Part shown: positions 26,553 through 35,407 of the stretch, piece after piece
How positions within the stretch are numbered: the stretch's first letter is position 1
How the letters are laid out: the number at the start of each line of letters is the position of its first letter
Made by a program: the position numbers and the translations under genes
Source: Flavobacterium sp.
Lineage (GTDB): Bacteria; Bacteroidota; Bacteroidia; Flavobacteriales; Flavobacteriaceae
Direction: 5' to 3'
Assembly (NCBI GenBank): GCA_027484725.1
Contig: JAIXSK010000013.1
Location: 20,963 to 84,962, forward strand
DNA length: 64,000 bases
The notes under the pieces: generated by a model
Seen by the model: only the letters and a program-made list of their open reading frames with translations
The model's database searches: none
Told to the model about the DNA's origin: nothing

Positions 26553-29444
26553 ATGAAAAAGAATCTTTTATTTACTTGGTTGCTCGGTTTATTTACCTTG
26601 ATGATGTCAGCGCAAGTTACCATTTCGCCGGCTTCATTCAATGTAACAGATCAAATAACCATCACCGTATCATTTGCTAGTGCTACCTGTAATACCATGG
26701 GAACCAATCCGGCCAAGGTATATATGCATGCCGGAATCGGGAACGACTCTAATGCGTTTGGATTTTCGGTTGTTGGTAACTGGGGACAAGACGATGGTGT
26801 TGGACTTATGACCAACAACGGCAATGGCACTTGGAGCATTACGATAACACCTAGTACTTATTTTAATATCAACGCTGCTCAACAATCTAGCGCTACCAAA
26901 ATGGGTATGGTGTTCAGAAATGCTACAGGTTCTCAGACACTGAGAAAACCAACCGCTTGTTCTGATTTTATTTTTAATGTAGGTATTTTTCAATCTACTT
27001 TAATTTCACCTGCGCTCAACAGTGCAACTATTTTAAATTCGGGTTCCAGCCTCTCAATTCAGGCCTCTAATACCAACGGAGCTGCAAGCTACAATCTCAA
27101 AGCCAATGGGGTGAGTATCAGTACTGCTCCAAGTACTTCTTTCTTTACCTTCAATCACACAGGCATCACTCAAAACCAAAACTATGAGCTTGAGGTAACC
27201 CAAGGAACGTTTATTCAAGTCAAAAAGTTTTCAGTAATTATCAATCCGGGAACTATTTCTGAAGCTTTACCATCAGGAACCCTTGAGGATGGAATTAATT
27301 ATGATCCGGCTGATGCGACCAAAGCAACTTTAGTGCTCAACGCGCCTTTTAAAGATTTTGTATATGTAGCAGGAACTTTCAACAACTGGCAACCCGATGG
27401 TAGTTACGCGATGAAAAAAGATCCCACTTCGGGCAAATTTTGGTTGCAATTGACGGGTTTAACGCCCAACCAATATTACAGTTTTCAGTATTGGGTGTGT
27501 GATGTGACCAGTAGACCAGCCAATTCACCGGCCATTGTCAAAACTGCTGACCCTTTCTCAACTTTGGTTTTATCACCGTTTGATGACCCTGAAATTATTT
27601 CGTTAGGGGTATATCCGGGTCTGCCGGCTTATCCTACTGGGCAAGAGCGCGAAGTGTCTGTTTTACAAACCGGACCAAATGCATATTATCAATACAATTG
27701 GAGCGATGCCACCAACAACTTTGTCAAACCGCAAAAGAAAGATTTGGTTATTTACGAAGCTTTGGTCAGAGACTTTGATACCAACAGAACTTATCAAGAC
27801 TTGATCAATCGCATTGATTATTTTAAAAACTTAAAAGTAAACGCCATTCAACTCATGCCGGTCATGGAATTTGAAGGCAACATGAGTTGGGGTTACAATT
27901 CAGCTTATCATATGGCGCTTGACAAACGTTACGGACCACCAACGAAGTTTAAAGAATTCATTGATTTGTGTCACCAAAACGGAATCGCCGTAATTTTAGA
28001 TGTTGCACTCAACCACGTATTCGGGCGTTCACCATTGGTTCGTATGTGGATGACCGATGCAGACGGAGACGGATGGGACAACGGAGTAACATCTGAAAAC
28101 CCATACTGCAATCAGGCTGCTATGCACTCTTATAATGTGGGTACAGATTTAAATCATTTTCGCGAACCCGATAATTTAACCAATACATATGTTGTCAGAA
28201 CTATCAAGCATTGGATTCAAGAATACAAAATTGATGGATTCCGTTGGGATTTGACCAAAGGGTTTACCAATGCTTGCCCGTCCAATGTGTCCGGAGGTCA
28301 AGAGGCTTGTACCAATAATTATCAAGCGGACCGTGTAGCTAAGCTCAAATGGTATGCTGACAAACAATGGGAACTCGATCCTGATTTCTTGGTAATTTTT
28401 GAACATTTAGGAACCGGCGGATCCTACAACGAAGAGGTTGAATGGGCCAACTATCTCAAATCAGGGAACAGCAAAGGCATCATGCAATGGCGTAAAATGA
28501 CCGATCCATATGCTAATTTAATCAAAGGAAATGCGACCAATTTATCTGGTGTTGCAGATGCATCCGAGCGTTTTGTGGGTTATGCCGAAAGCCATGACGA
28601 AGAGCGCGTATTGTACAAAGCCATCACCGAGACTGGTCAGACCCAAGGTGATTTGAACAAAGCTTTGCTCAGAACATCTGCTATGGGAGCGGTTCACATC
28701 TTAGTGCCTGGGCCTAAAATGATTTGGCACTTTGGTGAATTGGGTTGGGAGAAATCGCTCTGGACTTGCAACAACGGAAACGTTTCATTCTCAAATCCAG
28801 ATTGTAAACTTGATACCAAGCCACAGCCACAATGGGCTGACAACTGGTTAGGAGATGCCAACAGAAGTGCTATTTATACCAATTGGGCACGTTTGATTAA
28901 CCTCAAGAAAACAGAGAATGTATTTGAAAACGGTTCTTACGCATGGAACTTTAGCTCTGTAGGTCGCCCGCGTTTGGATATCTGGACCAGTACGTCACAA
29001 ACAAGCAACTTGAGTTATGTTTTTGTATTGACCAATTTTACCAACAATACAATCAATGTTGCCGGGGGATTTCCATTCACAGGAACATGGTACAACATGA
29101 TGGATGATACTTCGTTTAGTGTGACCGATACCAATACGAACATCAGCATTGAGCCGGGTGGGTTCAGAGTTTTCGGAAACAAACCTTCTACTTTAAGCAT
29201 TGATGATATAGATATGTCTCAAGCCATTGAACTTTATCCTAATCCGGCACAAACTTATTTCCAAATCAATGCAACAACTTCAAAAGTTCTGGTGTATTCC
29301 ATCACCGGACAAATCGTAAAAGAATTTGCTGCGCAATCAAACGGTTATCGCTTTGATATTTCTGATCTCAATACCGGTATGTATTTGGTGAAAATCACCG
29401 ATGCCAATGGTCGTCAGAAAACCAGCAGACTTGTCAAAGAGTAA
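26553..29444 (+). CDS. type IX-secreted GH13 enzyme with CBM48 (SusG counterpart)
   Basis: This 963-residue protein has a signal peptide (MKKNLLFTWLLGLFTLMMSAQ) and an N-terminal starch-binding-like module (about 22-150). A CBM48/isoamylase-N domain follows around 255-340 (LNAPFKDFVYVAGTFNNWQP), then the GH13 barrel and a C-terminal type IX sorting domain (IELYPNPAQTYFQI ... LVKE). Catalytic residues are D566 in GFRWDLTKGF, E617 in IFEHLG and D682 in ESHDEER; region I is DVALNH. Region II lacks the usual His after Lys, and CBM48 is typical of debranching or branching enzymes. The activity could thus be amylase, pullulanase or isoamylase-like. It is the extracellular first-step enzyme of the locus. 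A strong terminator follows. Confidence 0.85.
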   Translation: MKKNLLFTWLLGLFTLMMSAQVTISPASFNVTDQITITVSFASATCNTMGTNPAKVYMHAGIGNDSNAFGFSVVGNWGQDDGVGLMTNNGNGTWSITITPSTYFNINAAQQSSATKMGMVFRNATGSQTLRKPTACSDFIFNVGIFQSTLISPALNSATILNSGSSLSIQASNTNGAASYNLKANGVSISTAPSTSFFTFNHTGITQNQNYELEVTQGTFIQVKKFSVIINPGTISEALPSGTLEDGINYDPADATKATLVLNAPFKDFVYVAGTFNNWQPDGSYAMKKDPTSGKFWLQLTGLTPNQYYSFQYWVCDVTSRPANSPAIVKTADPFSTLVLSPFDDPEIISLGVYPGLPAYPTGQEREVSVLQTGPNAYYQYNWSDATNNFVKPQKKDLVIYEALVRDFDTNRTYQDLINRIDYFKNLKVNAIQLMPVMEFEGNMSWGYNSAYHMALDKRYGPPTKFKEFIDLCHQNGIAVILDVALNHVFGRSPLVRMWMTDADGDGWDNGVTSENPYCNQAAMHSYNVGTDLNHFREPDNLTNTYVVRTIKHWIQEYKIDGFRWDLTKGFTNACPSNVSGGQEACTNNYQADRVAKLKWYADKQWELDPDFLVIFEHLGTGGSYNEEVEWANYLKSGNSKGIMQWRKMTDPYANLIKGNATNLSGVADASERFVGYAESHDEERVLYKAITETGQTQGDLNKALLRTSAMGAVHILVPGPKMIWHFGELGWEKSLWTCNNGNVSFSNPDCKLDTKPQPQWADNWLGDANRSAIYTNWARLINLKKTENVFENGSYAWNFSSVGRPRLDIWTSTSQTSNLSYVFVLTNFTNNTINVAGGFPFTGTWYNMMDDTSFSVTDTNTNISIEPGGFRVFGNKPSTLSIDDIDMSQAIELYPNPAQTYFQINATTSKVLVYSITGQIVKEFAAQSNGYRFDISDLNTGMYLVKITDANGRQKTSRLVKE

Positions 29445-29469
29445 GTTAGAGTTAGTTAATATTTTTTAG

Positions 29470-29502
29470 AAAAGCCTCTCATTTGGGAGGTTTTTCTTTT
29501 TT
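29470..29502 (+). terminator. intrinsic terminator of the sus operon
   Basis: A 9-bp stem (AAAAGCCTC with GAGGTTTTT, one G-U pair) is followed by a long T-rich tract, 26 nt after the stop codon of the secreted GH13 gene. Confidence 0.8.
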
Positions 29503-29543
29503 TAAATCAAGGGCATTTTATTTTTCGGCCTAAATGAAAATAT

Positions 29544-29551
29544 TACCTTTG
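29544..29551 (+). promoter_or_regulatory. -7 promoter element immediately before the AsmA-like gene
   Basis: TACCTTTG matches TAnnTTTG and ends only 4 nt before the ATG, closer than any other in the window. A TTTC at about 17 nt upstream could serve as -33. If used, the transcript would be leaderless or nearly so. Confidence 0.45.
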
Positions 29552-29555
29552 TGCC

Positions 29556-32387
29556 ATGGAAAAAGTAAAAAAGAGTAATGTTGTTAAGGGACTCAAAATA
29601 ACAGGGATAACTGTTTTCACTGTTTTGGGGCTCATGTTTGTACTTCCGATTTTGTTTCCCGGAAAAATAGCCGAAGAAGTCAAAAAATTTGCCAACGAAC
29701 GACTCGAAGGAGAACTTAACTTTTCAAAAGCTGAATTGTCTTTTTTCAATCATTTTCCTTCGCTTACTTTAACACTCAAAGATTTCAAACTCAACGGATC
29801 GGCTCCGTACAAAAATGAAACCTTGGTTTCAGCCGGCGAAATTGCTTTTGGAATCAACCTAAAAAGCCTGATTTTTGACCGCACAGTCAAGATTGATAAA
29901 ATCTTCCTCTCAAATGCGCTTATGAATGTACATGTAAACCCAAAAGGAGAGGCCAACTACAATGTTTATGTTTCAGAAGATGAAAAGCCCGCAAGCAAAG
30001 ATTCAAATACTTCTCTCAGACTTGAAAAAATAGCTATTGAAGACAGTCATCTTATATACAACGACGAGTCAGTCAAAATGCTCGTCGATGCCAAAGGATT
30101 CAATTATGTGGGTAAAGGTGATTTAGACCAAGCCATTTTTGATATTTATACCGAAGCCGAAATCGATTCACTCAATCTAACATATGACCACAAAAAATAT
30201 TTGCAAAACAAAAAGGTCAAAGCCGATTTGATTACCAAAATCAACACCAATTCATTGGCTTTTATCTTTGAGCAAAACAACCTTAAAATCAACAAACTTC
30301 CCGTTGAATTTACCGGAAAATTTGATTTCCTCAAAAACGGCTATGATATGGATTTTACCATCAATTCCAAAGACAGCCGTTTGAACGATTTTTTTACAGC
30401 TTTGCCACCAGAATATGTTACTTGGCTTGAGAAAACCAAAGTCAAAGGCACTACCGATATGGGTCTTTCGCTCAAAGGACAATATATTGCTTCGCAAAAC
30501 AAAAGTCCAGATTTGAAGTTCAACATGAAGGTGCGTGACGGGCACATCGAATATAAAAATGCACCTTATCCGCTTTCAAACATTTTCTTGAATTTTGATA
30601 CAAAAATTCCGGGTTTAAATCCGGATAACATTCAAGTAAGTGTAGATTCACTGTTTTTTAATGTCGGAAAAGATTACCTCAAGGCAATAGTCAAAGCGCG
30701 CGGTCTCAAGCATCCCATCATTGAGGCCAACATGCAGGCATCGCTCGATCTTAAAAAACTGGATCAAGCGGCCGGTCTGCAGCAGATGGATTTGAGTGGT
30801 TTGCTCAAGATGAATGTCATTTCTAAAGGGGTTTACAACAAAGAAAAGTCAATATTTCCGGTGACCAAAGGAACAGTTTTGCTCCAAAATGCCCACATTC
30901 AAACGCAATATTATCCAAAACCCATTAGCAAAATCAACCTTTTGGCCTCACTTTTCAACGGAAACGGAACGTTCAAGCAAACCGAACTCATCATCAATCC
31001 GGCTTCGTTTACTTTTGAAGGGAAACCATTTTTTGTGCAAGCCAGCTTTAAAAATTTTGACGACGTAGCCTATAACCTCAAAGCAAAAGGCAGTGTTGAT
31101 TTGGCGCGTGTGTACAAAGTTTTTCCAATAGACGGACTTGACCTCAAAGGATTCATCAAAGCTGATGTGGCGTTTAAAGGGGTTCAAAGCGATGCGGTAG
31201 CCGGAAGATATGACAAACTCAAAAACAGCGGAACACTTGAACTCAAAAACATCCGTACCCAAAGCCAATATTTGCCCAAACCATTTCTGATCAATCAAGG
31301 GTTATTTAAGTTTCAGCAAGACAAAATGTTTTTCAATAATTTCTTGGCAGCTTATGGCGCTTCTGATTTCAAGATGGATGGCTACTTGCAAAACGTCATC
31401 AATTTTGTTTTGTCAGACCGCGAAGTACTCAAAGGTAAATTCAATTTGACCTCTAATTACATCAATATCGATGAATTCATGTCAGGCGCGACAAGTCAAC
31501 CAACAACGCAAAAAAGCACCACAGCACCACAGCCTGCCACCCAGCAATCCGGTGTGGTAGTGATTCCGCCCAATTTTGATTTGCAGTTTGCAGCCAACGC
31601 AGCCAAGGTTGATTTTCAAGGTTTGAATTTGACCCAATCGCACGGAAACTTATCAGTCAATAAAGGCAATCTTTTGCTACAAAACACGGGCTTTAGCATC
31701 ATTGATTGTCCGGTGAATATGAATGCGTCTTATATGAGTGAAACCCCAATGCGCGCTGCTTTTGATTTTAAAATTAAAGCCAAAGACTTTGATATCAAAC
31801 GCGCTTATGACGAAATTAAAATGTTTCGCGAAATGGCCTCGGCTGCTGAAAAAGCACAGGGAAAAGTTTCATTAGATTATGCAGTTGCAGGTAAACTTGA
31901 CGCAAACATGCAACCCATTTATCCATCGCTTACAGGAGGCGGTGTTTTGTCGGTGCGACAAGTAAAAATGCGTGGGTTCAGAATGTTTGGCGCTGTAAGT
32001 GATAAAACCCATACCGACGCCATTCGCAACCCTGATGTAAGTAAAGTTGACATTAAAACCACCATCAAAAATAACATCATTACTATAGAAAGGTTTAAGT
32101 TTAAGTTTGCCGGTTTTCGTCCACGCATTGAAGGAACCACCAGTTTTGATGGTCAACTCAACATCAAAATGCGCTTGGGATTGCCACCTCTGGGCATCAT
32201 TGGAATTCCGCTCACCATTACCGGAACCAAAGATGCACCCAAAGTAAAATTGGGCCGAAAAGGCGAAGACATTCAAGAGACCGAGTATCAACCCTCATCA
32301 TCAGTACAGCCCCAACCAACTGAACATCCTGCTGCAGAAAGTGCGCAGCCCCAAACGCCATCATCACAAAATCAGAATGGCCAATAA
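29556..32387 (+). CDS. AsmA-like family protein
   Basis: This 943-residue envelope protein has one N-terminal transmembrane helix at about 16-36 (ITGITVFTVLGLMFVLPILF). A long repetitive beta-rich body follows (NHFPSLTLTLKDFKLNG ... GVYNKEKSIFPVTKGTVLLQNAHIQTQYYPKPISKINLLA ... IGIPLTITGTKDAPKVKLG). This is the AsmA N-terminal and AsmA_2 C-terminal pattern. AsmA-type proteins are believed to form lipid-conducting bridges between the inner and outer membrane. The last 45 residues are a Pro/Gln/Ser-rich tail, and a second such stretch lies near residue 650. It is a stand-alone gene with its own promoter element. Confidence 0.85.
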   Translation: MEKVKKSNVVKGLKITGITVFTVLGLMFVLPILFPGKIAEEVKKFANERLEGELNFSKAELSFFNHFPSLTLTLKDFKLNGSAPYKNETLVSAGEIAFGINLKSLIFDRTVKIDKIFLSNALMNVHVNPKGEANYNVYVSEDEKPASKDSNTSLRLEKIAIEDSHLIYNDESVKMLVDAKGFNYVGKGDLDQAIFDIYTEAEIDSLNLTYDHKKYLQNKKVKADLITKINTNSLAFIFEQNNLKINKLPVEFTGKFDFLKNGYDMDFTINSKDSRLNDFFTALPPEYVTWLEKTKVKGTTDMGLSLKGQYIASQNKSPDLKFNMKVRDGHIEYKNAPYPLSNIFLNFDTKIPGLNPDNIQVSVDSLFFNVGKDYLKAIVKARGLKHPIIEANMQASLDLKKLDQAAGLQQMDLSGLLKMNVISKGVYNKEKSIFPVTKGTVLLQNAHIQTQYYPKPISKINLLASLFNGNGTFKQTELIINPASFTFEGKPFFVQASFKNFDDVAYNLKAKGSVDLARVYKVFPIDGLDLKGFIKADVAFKGVQSDAVAGRYDKLKNSGTLELKNIRTQSQYLPKPFLINQGLFKFQQDKMFFNNFLAAYGASDFKMDGYLQNVINFVLSDREVLKGKFNLTSNYINIDEFMSGATSQPTTQKSTTAPQPATQQSGVVVIPPNFDLQFAANAAKVDFQGLNLTQSHGNLSVNKGNLLLQNTGFSIIDCPVNMNASYMSETPMRAAFDFKIKAKDFDIKRAYDEIKMFREMASAAEKAQGKVSLDYAVAGKLDANMQPIYPSLTGGGVLSVRQVKMRGFRMFGAVSDKTHTDAIRNPDVSKVDIKTTIKNNIITIERFKFKFAGFRPRIEGTTSFDGQLNIKMRLGLPPLGIIGIPLTITGTKDAPKVKLGRKGEDIQETEYQPSSSVQPQPTEHPAAESAQPQTPSSQNQNGQ

Positions 32388-32430
32388 ATAAAGAATCAAG
32401 CGAAAAATTTCAATTGTACCGCTAGACTTA

Positions 32431-32438
32431 TACCTTTG
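32431..32438 (+). promoter_or_regulatory. -7 promoter element for maeB
   Basis: TACCTTTG lies 24 nt before the malic enzyme ATG. A TTTC 19 nt upstream is a possible degenerate -33 element. Confidence 0.55.
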
Positions 32439-32462
32439 TCGGTCGGAATAAATTCCTAAAGC

Positions 32463-34760
32463 ATGAACAGAAACAGCAAGCGCAGAGAAGCTTTACTATA
32501 CCACGCTAAACCCACTCCGGGGAAAATAAAAATTGTACCCACCAAAAAATACGCTACCCAGCGTGATTTATCTTTGGCCTATTCACCGGGTGTAGCCGAA
32601 CCATGTTTAGAAATTGCCAAAGATGTCAACAATGTGTACAAATACACTTCTAAAGGAAATTTAGTGGCTGTTATTACCAACGGAACGGCTGTTTTAGGCT
32701 TGGGTGACATTGGTCCGGAAGCCTCTAAACCCGTGATGGAAGGTAAAGCATTACTTTTTAAAATTTTTGCCGACATTGACGGATTTGATATTGAAGTAGG
32801 AACCAAAGACATTGAAGAATTCATTCAAACGGTCAAAAATATTGCCCCTACATTTGGAGGTATCAATCTGGAAGATATCAAAGCCCCGGAATCTTTTGAA
32901 ATTGAACGTCGATTGGTTGAAGAACTCAACATTCCGGTCATGCACGACGATCAGCACGGCACGGCGATTATCTCATCGGCCGCTTTGCTCAATGCGCTTG
33001 AATTGGCCGAGAAAAAAATTGACCAAGTCAAAGTGGTGGTCTCAGGTGCGGGTTCAGCAGCACTGGCTTGTGCTAATTTGTATGTGATGCTCGGGGTGCA
33101 ACCAAAAAACATTATTATGTTTGACAAAGACGGTATTTTGCACCAAGAGCGAACCGATTTGTCTGATTTGCAAAAGAGATATACAGCCGGAAAACCCGGT
33201 ACTACGATGGCGCAAGCAATGGTAGGAGCAGATGTTTTCTTGGGCTTATCGGCCGGAAATATTCTCTCACCTGAAATGTTGCTTGATATGGCCGGTAATC
33301 CAATTGTGTTTGCCATGGCCAACCCGGTCCCGGAAATTGATTACCAATTGGCTATTGATACACGCAATGATATCATCATGGCTACAGGTCGTTCCGATCA
33401 TCCCAACCAGGTAAACAATGTCTTGGGATTTCCCTATATTTTTAGAGGAGCGCTGGATGTACGTGCCACCAAAATCAACGAAGAAATGAAAATGGCTGCG
33501 GTACACGCCTTGGCTGCCTTGGCCAAAGAAAGTGTACCTGAGCAAGTCAATATAGCTTATGGCGAAACCAAATTGGTTTTTGGCCGTGATTATATTATTC
33601 CAAAACCTTTTGATCCGCGATTGATTACCACAGTGGCTCCGGCTGTGGCCAAAGCCGCCATGGATTCGGGGGTTGCTTTGAACCTGATTCAAGATTGGGA
33701 TGAATACCGCGACGAACTCATGGAGCGTTTGGGCTCAGACAACAAAATGGTTCGTTTGTTGACCAACCGCGCCAAAACGGATCCGAAACGAGTGGTGTTT
33801 GCAGAGGCTGATCACCTCGATGTGCTCAAAGCTGCGCAAATTGTACACGAAGAAGGTATTGGAAAACCCATTTTATTGGGCAATCGCGAATTGATTCTTG
33901 AGCTTAAAGAAGAATTGGGTTTTGATGCCGATGTGCCTATTTATGATCCGAAAACCAAAGAAGAAGACGCGCGCAGATTGCGTTACGCCGATATGTTCTG
34001 GAAAGCCCGTCAACGCCGAGGCATTTCATTGCTGGACGCTCAAAAATGGATGCGTGAACGCAATTATTTTGCGGCCATGATGGTCAATGAAGGTGAAGCA
34101 GATGCATTGGTTACTGGATATTCGCGCAGTTATCCTTCGGCTGTAAAACCGATTATGCAGCTCATAGGAAAGGCTCCGGGTATTTCACTGATTGCTACCA
34201 CCAATATGATGATGACCAACAGAGGTCCGATGTTTTTGTCTGATACGGCCATCAATCCGAATCCAACGGCTGACGATTTGGCTAAAATTGCACTGATGAC
34301 CGCTAAAACCGTTCGTATGTTTGGGATAGAACCGGTCATTGCTATGGTTTCTTTTTCCAATTTTGGCTCTGCTTCTGACTTGAGCGCATCTAAAGTGCGA
34401 GAGGCGGTTTCTTATTTGCATAATTATTATCCGGATTTGGTGGTTGACGGTGAAATTCAAGCTGATTTTGCGCTGAATCCAGACATGCTCAAGGCCAAGT
34501 TTCCGTTTTCAAAACTTGCCGGTAAAAAAGTGAATACATTGATATTTCCAAACTTAGAGTCGGCCAACATTACCTATAAATTACTCAAAGAATTGTACAA
34601 AGTTGATTCAATTGGCCCAATAGTAATGGGGCTTGATAAACCGGTGCATATTTTTCAGTTGGGTGCCAGTGTTGAGGAAATGGTCAATATGGCTGCGGTA
34701 GCTGTGGTAGACGCTCAAGAGAAAATCAAAAAATTAAAGAATTTTAATATTAAATTTTAA
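32463..34760 (+). CDS. maeB: NADP-dependent malic enzyme with C-terminal phosphotransacetylase-like domain
   Basis: This 765-residue MaeB-type enzyme oxidatively decarboxylates malate to pyruvate, making NADPH. The malic enzyme half (about 1-425) shows LAYSPGVAEPC, NGTAVLGLGDIG, PVMHDDQHGTAII, the nucleotide-binding VVSGAGSAALACA and FAMANPVPEI. The C-terminal half (about 430-765) is a phosphate acetyltransferase-like domain (VVFAEADHLDVLKAAQIV ... LIATTNMMMTNRG), which in known MaeB proteins is catalytically inactive and regulatory, sensing acetyl-CoA. Length is normal for the family. Confidence 0.95.
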   Translation: MNRNSKRREALLYHAKPTPGKIKIVPTKKYATQRDLSLAYSPGVAEPCLEIAKDVNNVYKYTSKGNLVAVITNGTAVLGLGDIGPEASKPVMEGKALLFKIFADIDGFDIEVGTKDIEEFIQTVKNIAPTFGGINLEDIKAPESFEIERRLVEELNIPVMHDDQHGTAIISSAALLNALELAEKKIDQVKVVVSGAGSAALACANLYVMLGVQPKNIIMFDKDGILHQERTDLSDLQKRYTAGKPGTTMAQAMVGADVFLGLSAGNILSPEMLLDMAGNPIVFAMANPVPEIDYQLAIDTRNDIIMATGRSDHPNQVNNVLGFPYIFRGALDVRATKINEEMKMAAVHALAALAKESVPEQVNIAYGETKLVFGRDYIIPKPFDPRLITTVAPAVAKAAMDSGVALNLIQDWDEYRDELMERLGSDNKMVRLLTNRAKTDPKRVVFAEADHLDVLKAAQIVHEEGIGKPILLGNRELILELKEELGFDADVPIYDPKTKEEDARRLRYADMFWKARQRRGISLLDAQKWMRERNYFAAMMVNEGEADALVTGYSRSYPSAVKPIMQLIGKAPGISLIATTNMMMTNRGPMFLSDTAINPNPTADDLAKIALMTAKTVRMFGIEPVIAMVSFSNFGSASDLSASKVREAVSYLHNYYPDLVVDGEIQADFALNPDMLKAKFPFSKLAGKKVNTLIFPNLESANITYKLLKELYKVDSIGPIVMGLDKPVHIFQLGASVEEMVNMAAVAVVDAQEKIKKLKNFNIKF

Positions 34761-34795
34761 GCACATCGCCTCAGAGGCTAATTAAAGTTTTTTGT

Positions 34796-34803
34796 TATAT
34801 TTG
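34796..34803 (+). promoter_or_regulatory. -7 promoter element for ruvA-sprA
   Basis: TATATTTG matches TAnnTTTG and ends 19 nt before the ruvA ATG. sprA follows ruvA by 3 nt and probably depends on this promoter. Confidence 0.55.
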
Positions 34804-34822
34804 GAACTGCTTTAAAGAGATA

Positions 34823-35404
34823 ATGATAGCACATATTCAAGGAAAATTAGTTGAAAAATCGCCAACGGAAGTCGTTATTGACTGCTCAGGTGTGGGCTAT
34901 CAGATTCATATTTCATTGCATACCTACGGTTTGCTTCCTGCCTCAGATCATATTAAACTATATACGTATCTTCAAGTTAAAGAAGATGCGCATACGTTGT
35001 TTGGGTTTGTTGAAAAATCTGAACGCGAAATATTTAAAATGCTGTTGTCGGTTTCTGGTATCGGAGCCAATATTGCCCGAACCATGCTCTCGTCACTTGA
35101 GCCCAAACAAATTATACAGGCTTTGGCCACGGGCGATGTGGGGCTCATTCAATCCGTTAAAGGGATTGGCGGAAAAACAGCCCAACGCGCTATACTTGAC
35201 CTCAAGGACAAGGTGTTAAAACTCTATGATTTGGATGAAGTTTCGAGTGTAGCAAACAATACAAATAAAGAAGAAGCGTTATCAGCACTGGAAGTTCTGG
35301 GCTTTAACAAAAAATTGGCAGAAAAAGTGGTGGACAAAATTGTTCTTCAAGATGGTTCAGCCAGTGTTGAAGCTATTATAAAACAGGCATTAAAAAATTT
35401 ATAA
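34823..35404 (+). CDS. ruvA: Holliday junction branch migration protein RuvA
   Basis: This 193-residue DNA-binding protein assembles as a tetramer on Holliday junctions and loads the RuvB motor. Three domains are visible: an OB-fold (MIAHIQGKLVEKSPTEVVID ... about 1-62), tandem helix-hairpin-helix motifs (LLSVSGIGANIARTML and LIQSVKGIGGKTAQRAILDL, about 70-130), and a short C-terminal RuvB-binding domain (EEALSALEVLGF). The stop codon is 3 nt before the TTG start of sprA, a gene order I recall as conserved in Flavobacterium. Confidence 0.96.
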   Translation: MIAHIQGKLVEKSPTEVVIDCSGVGYQIHISLHTYGLLPASDHIKLYTYLQVKEDAHTLFGFVEKSEREIFKMLLSVSGIGANIARTMLSSLEPKQIIQALATGDVGLIQSVKGIGGKTAQRAILDLKDKVLKLYDLDEVSSVANNTNKEEALSALEVLGFNKKLAEKVVDKIVLQDGSASVEAIIKQALKNL

Positions 35405-35407
35405 TAC

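Noticed and set aside
30948..32291. Antisense frames of 70-140 codons under the AsmA-like gene
   Set aside because: Composition mirrors the sense gene and no recognisable domain or start context exists.
34768..34794. GCCTC-A-GAGGC hairpin followed by T6 after the malic enzyme gene
   Set aside because: A one-base loop cannot form; the usable stem is about 3 bp, too weak to call a terminator.
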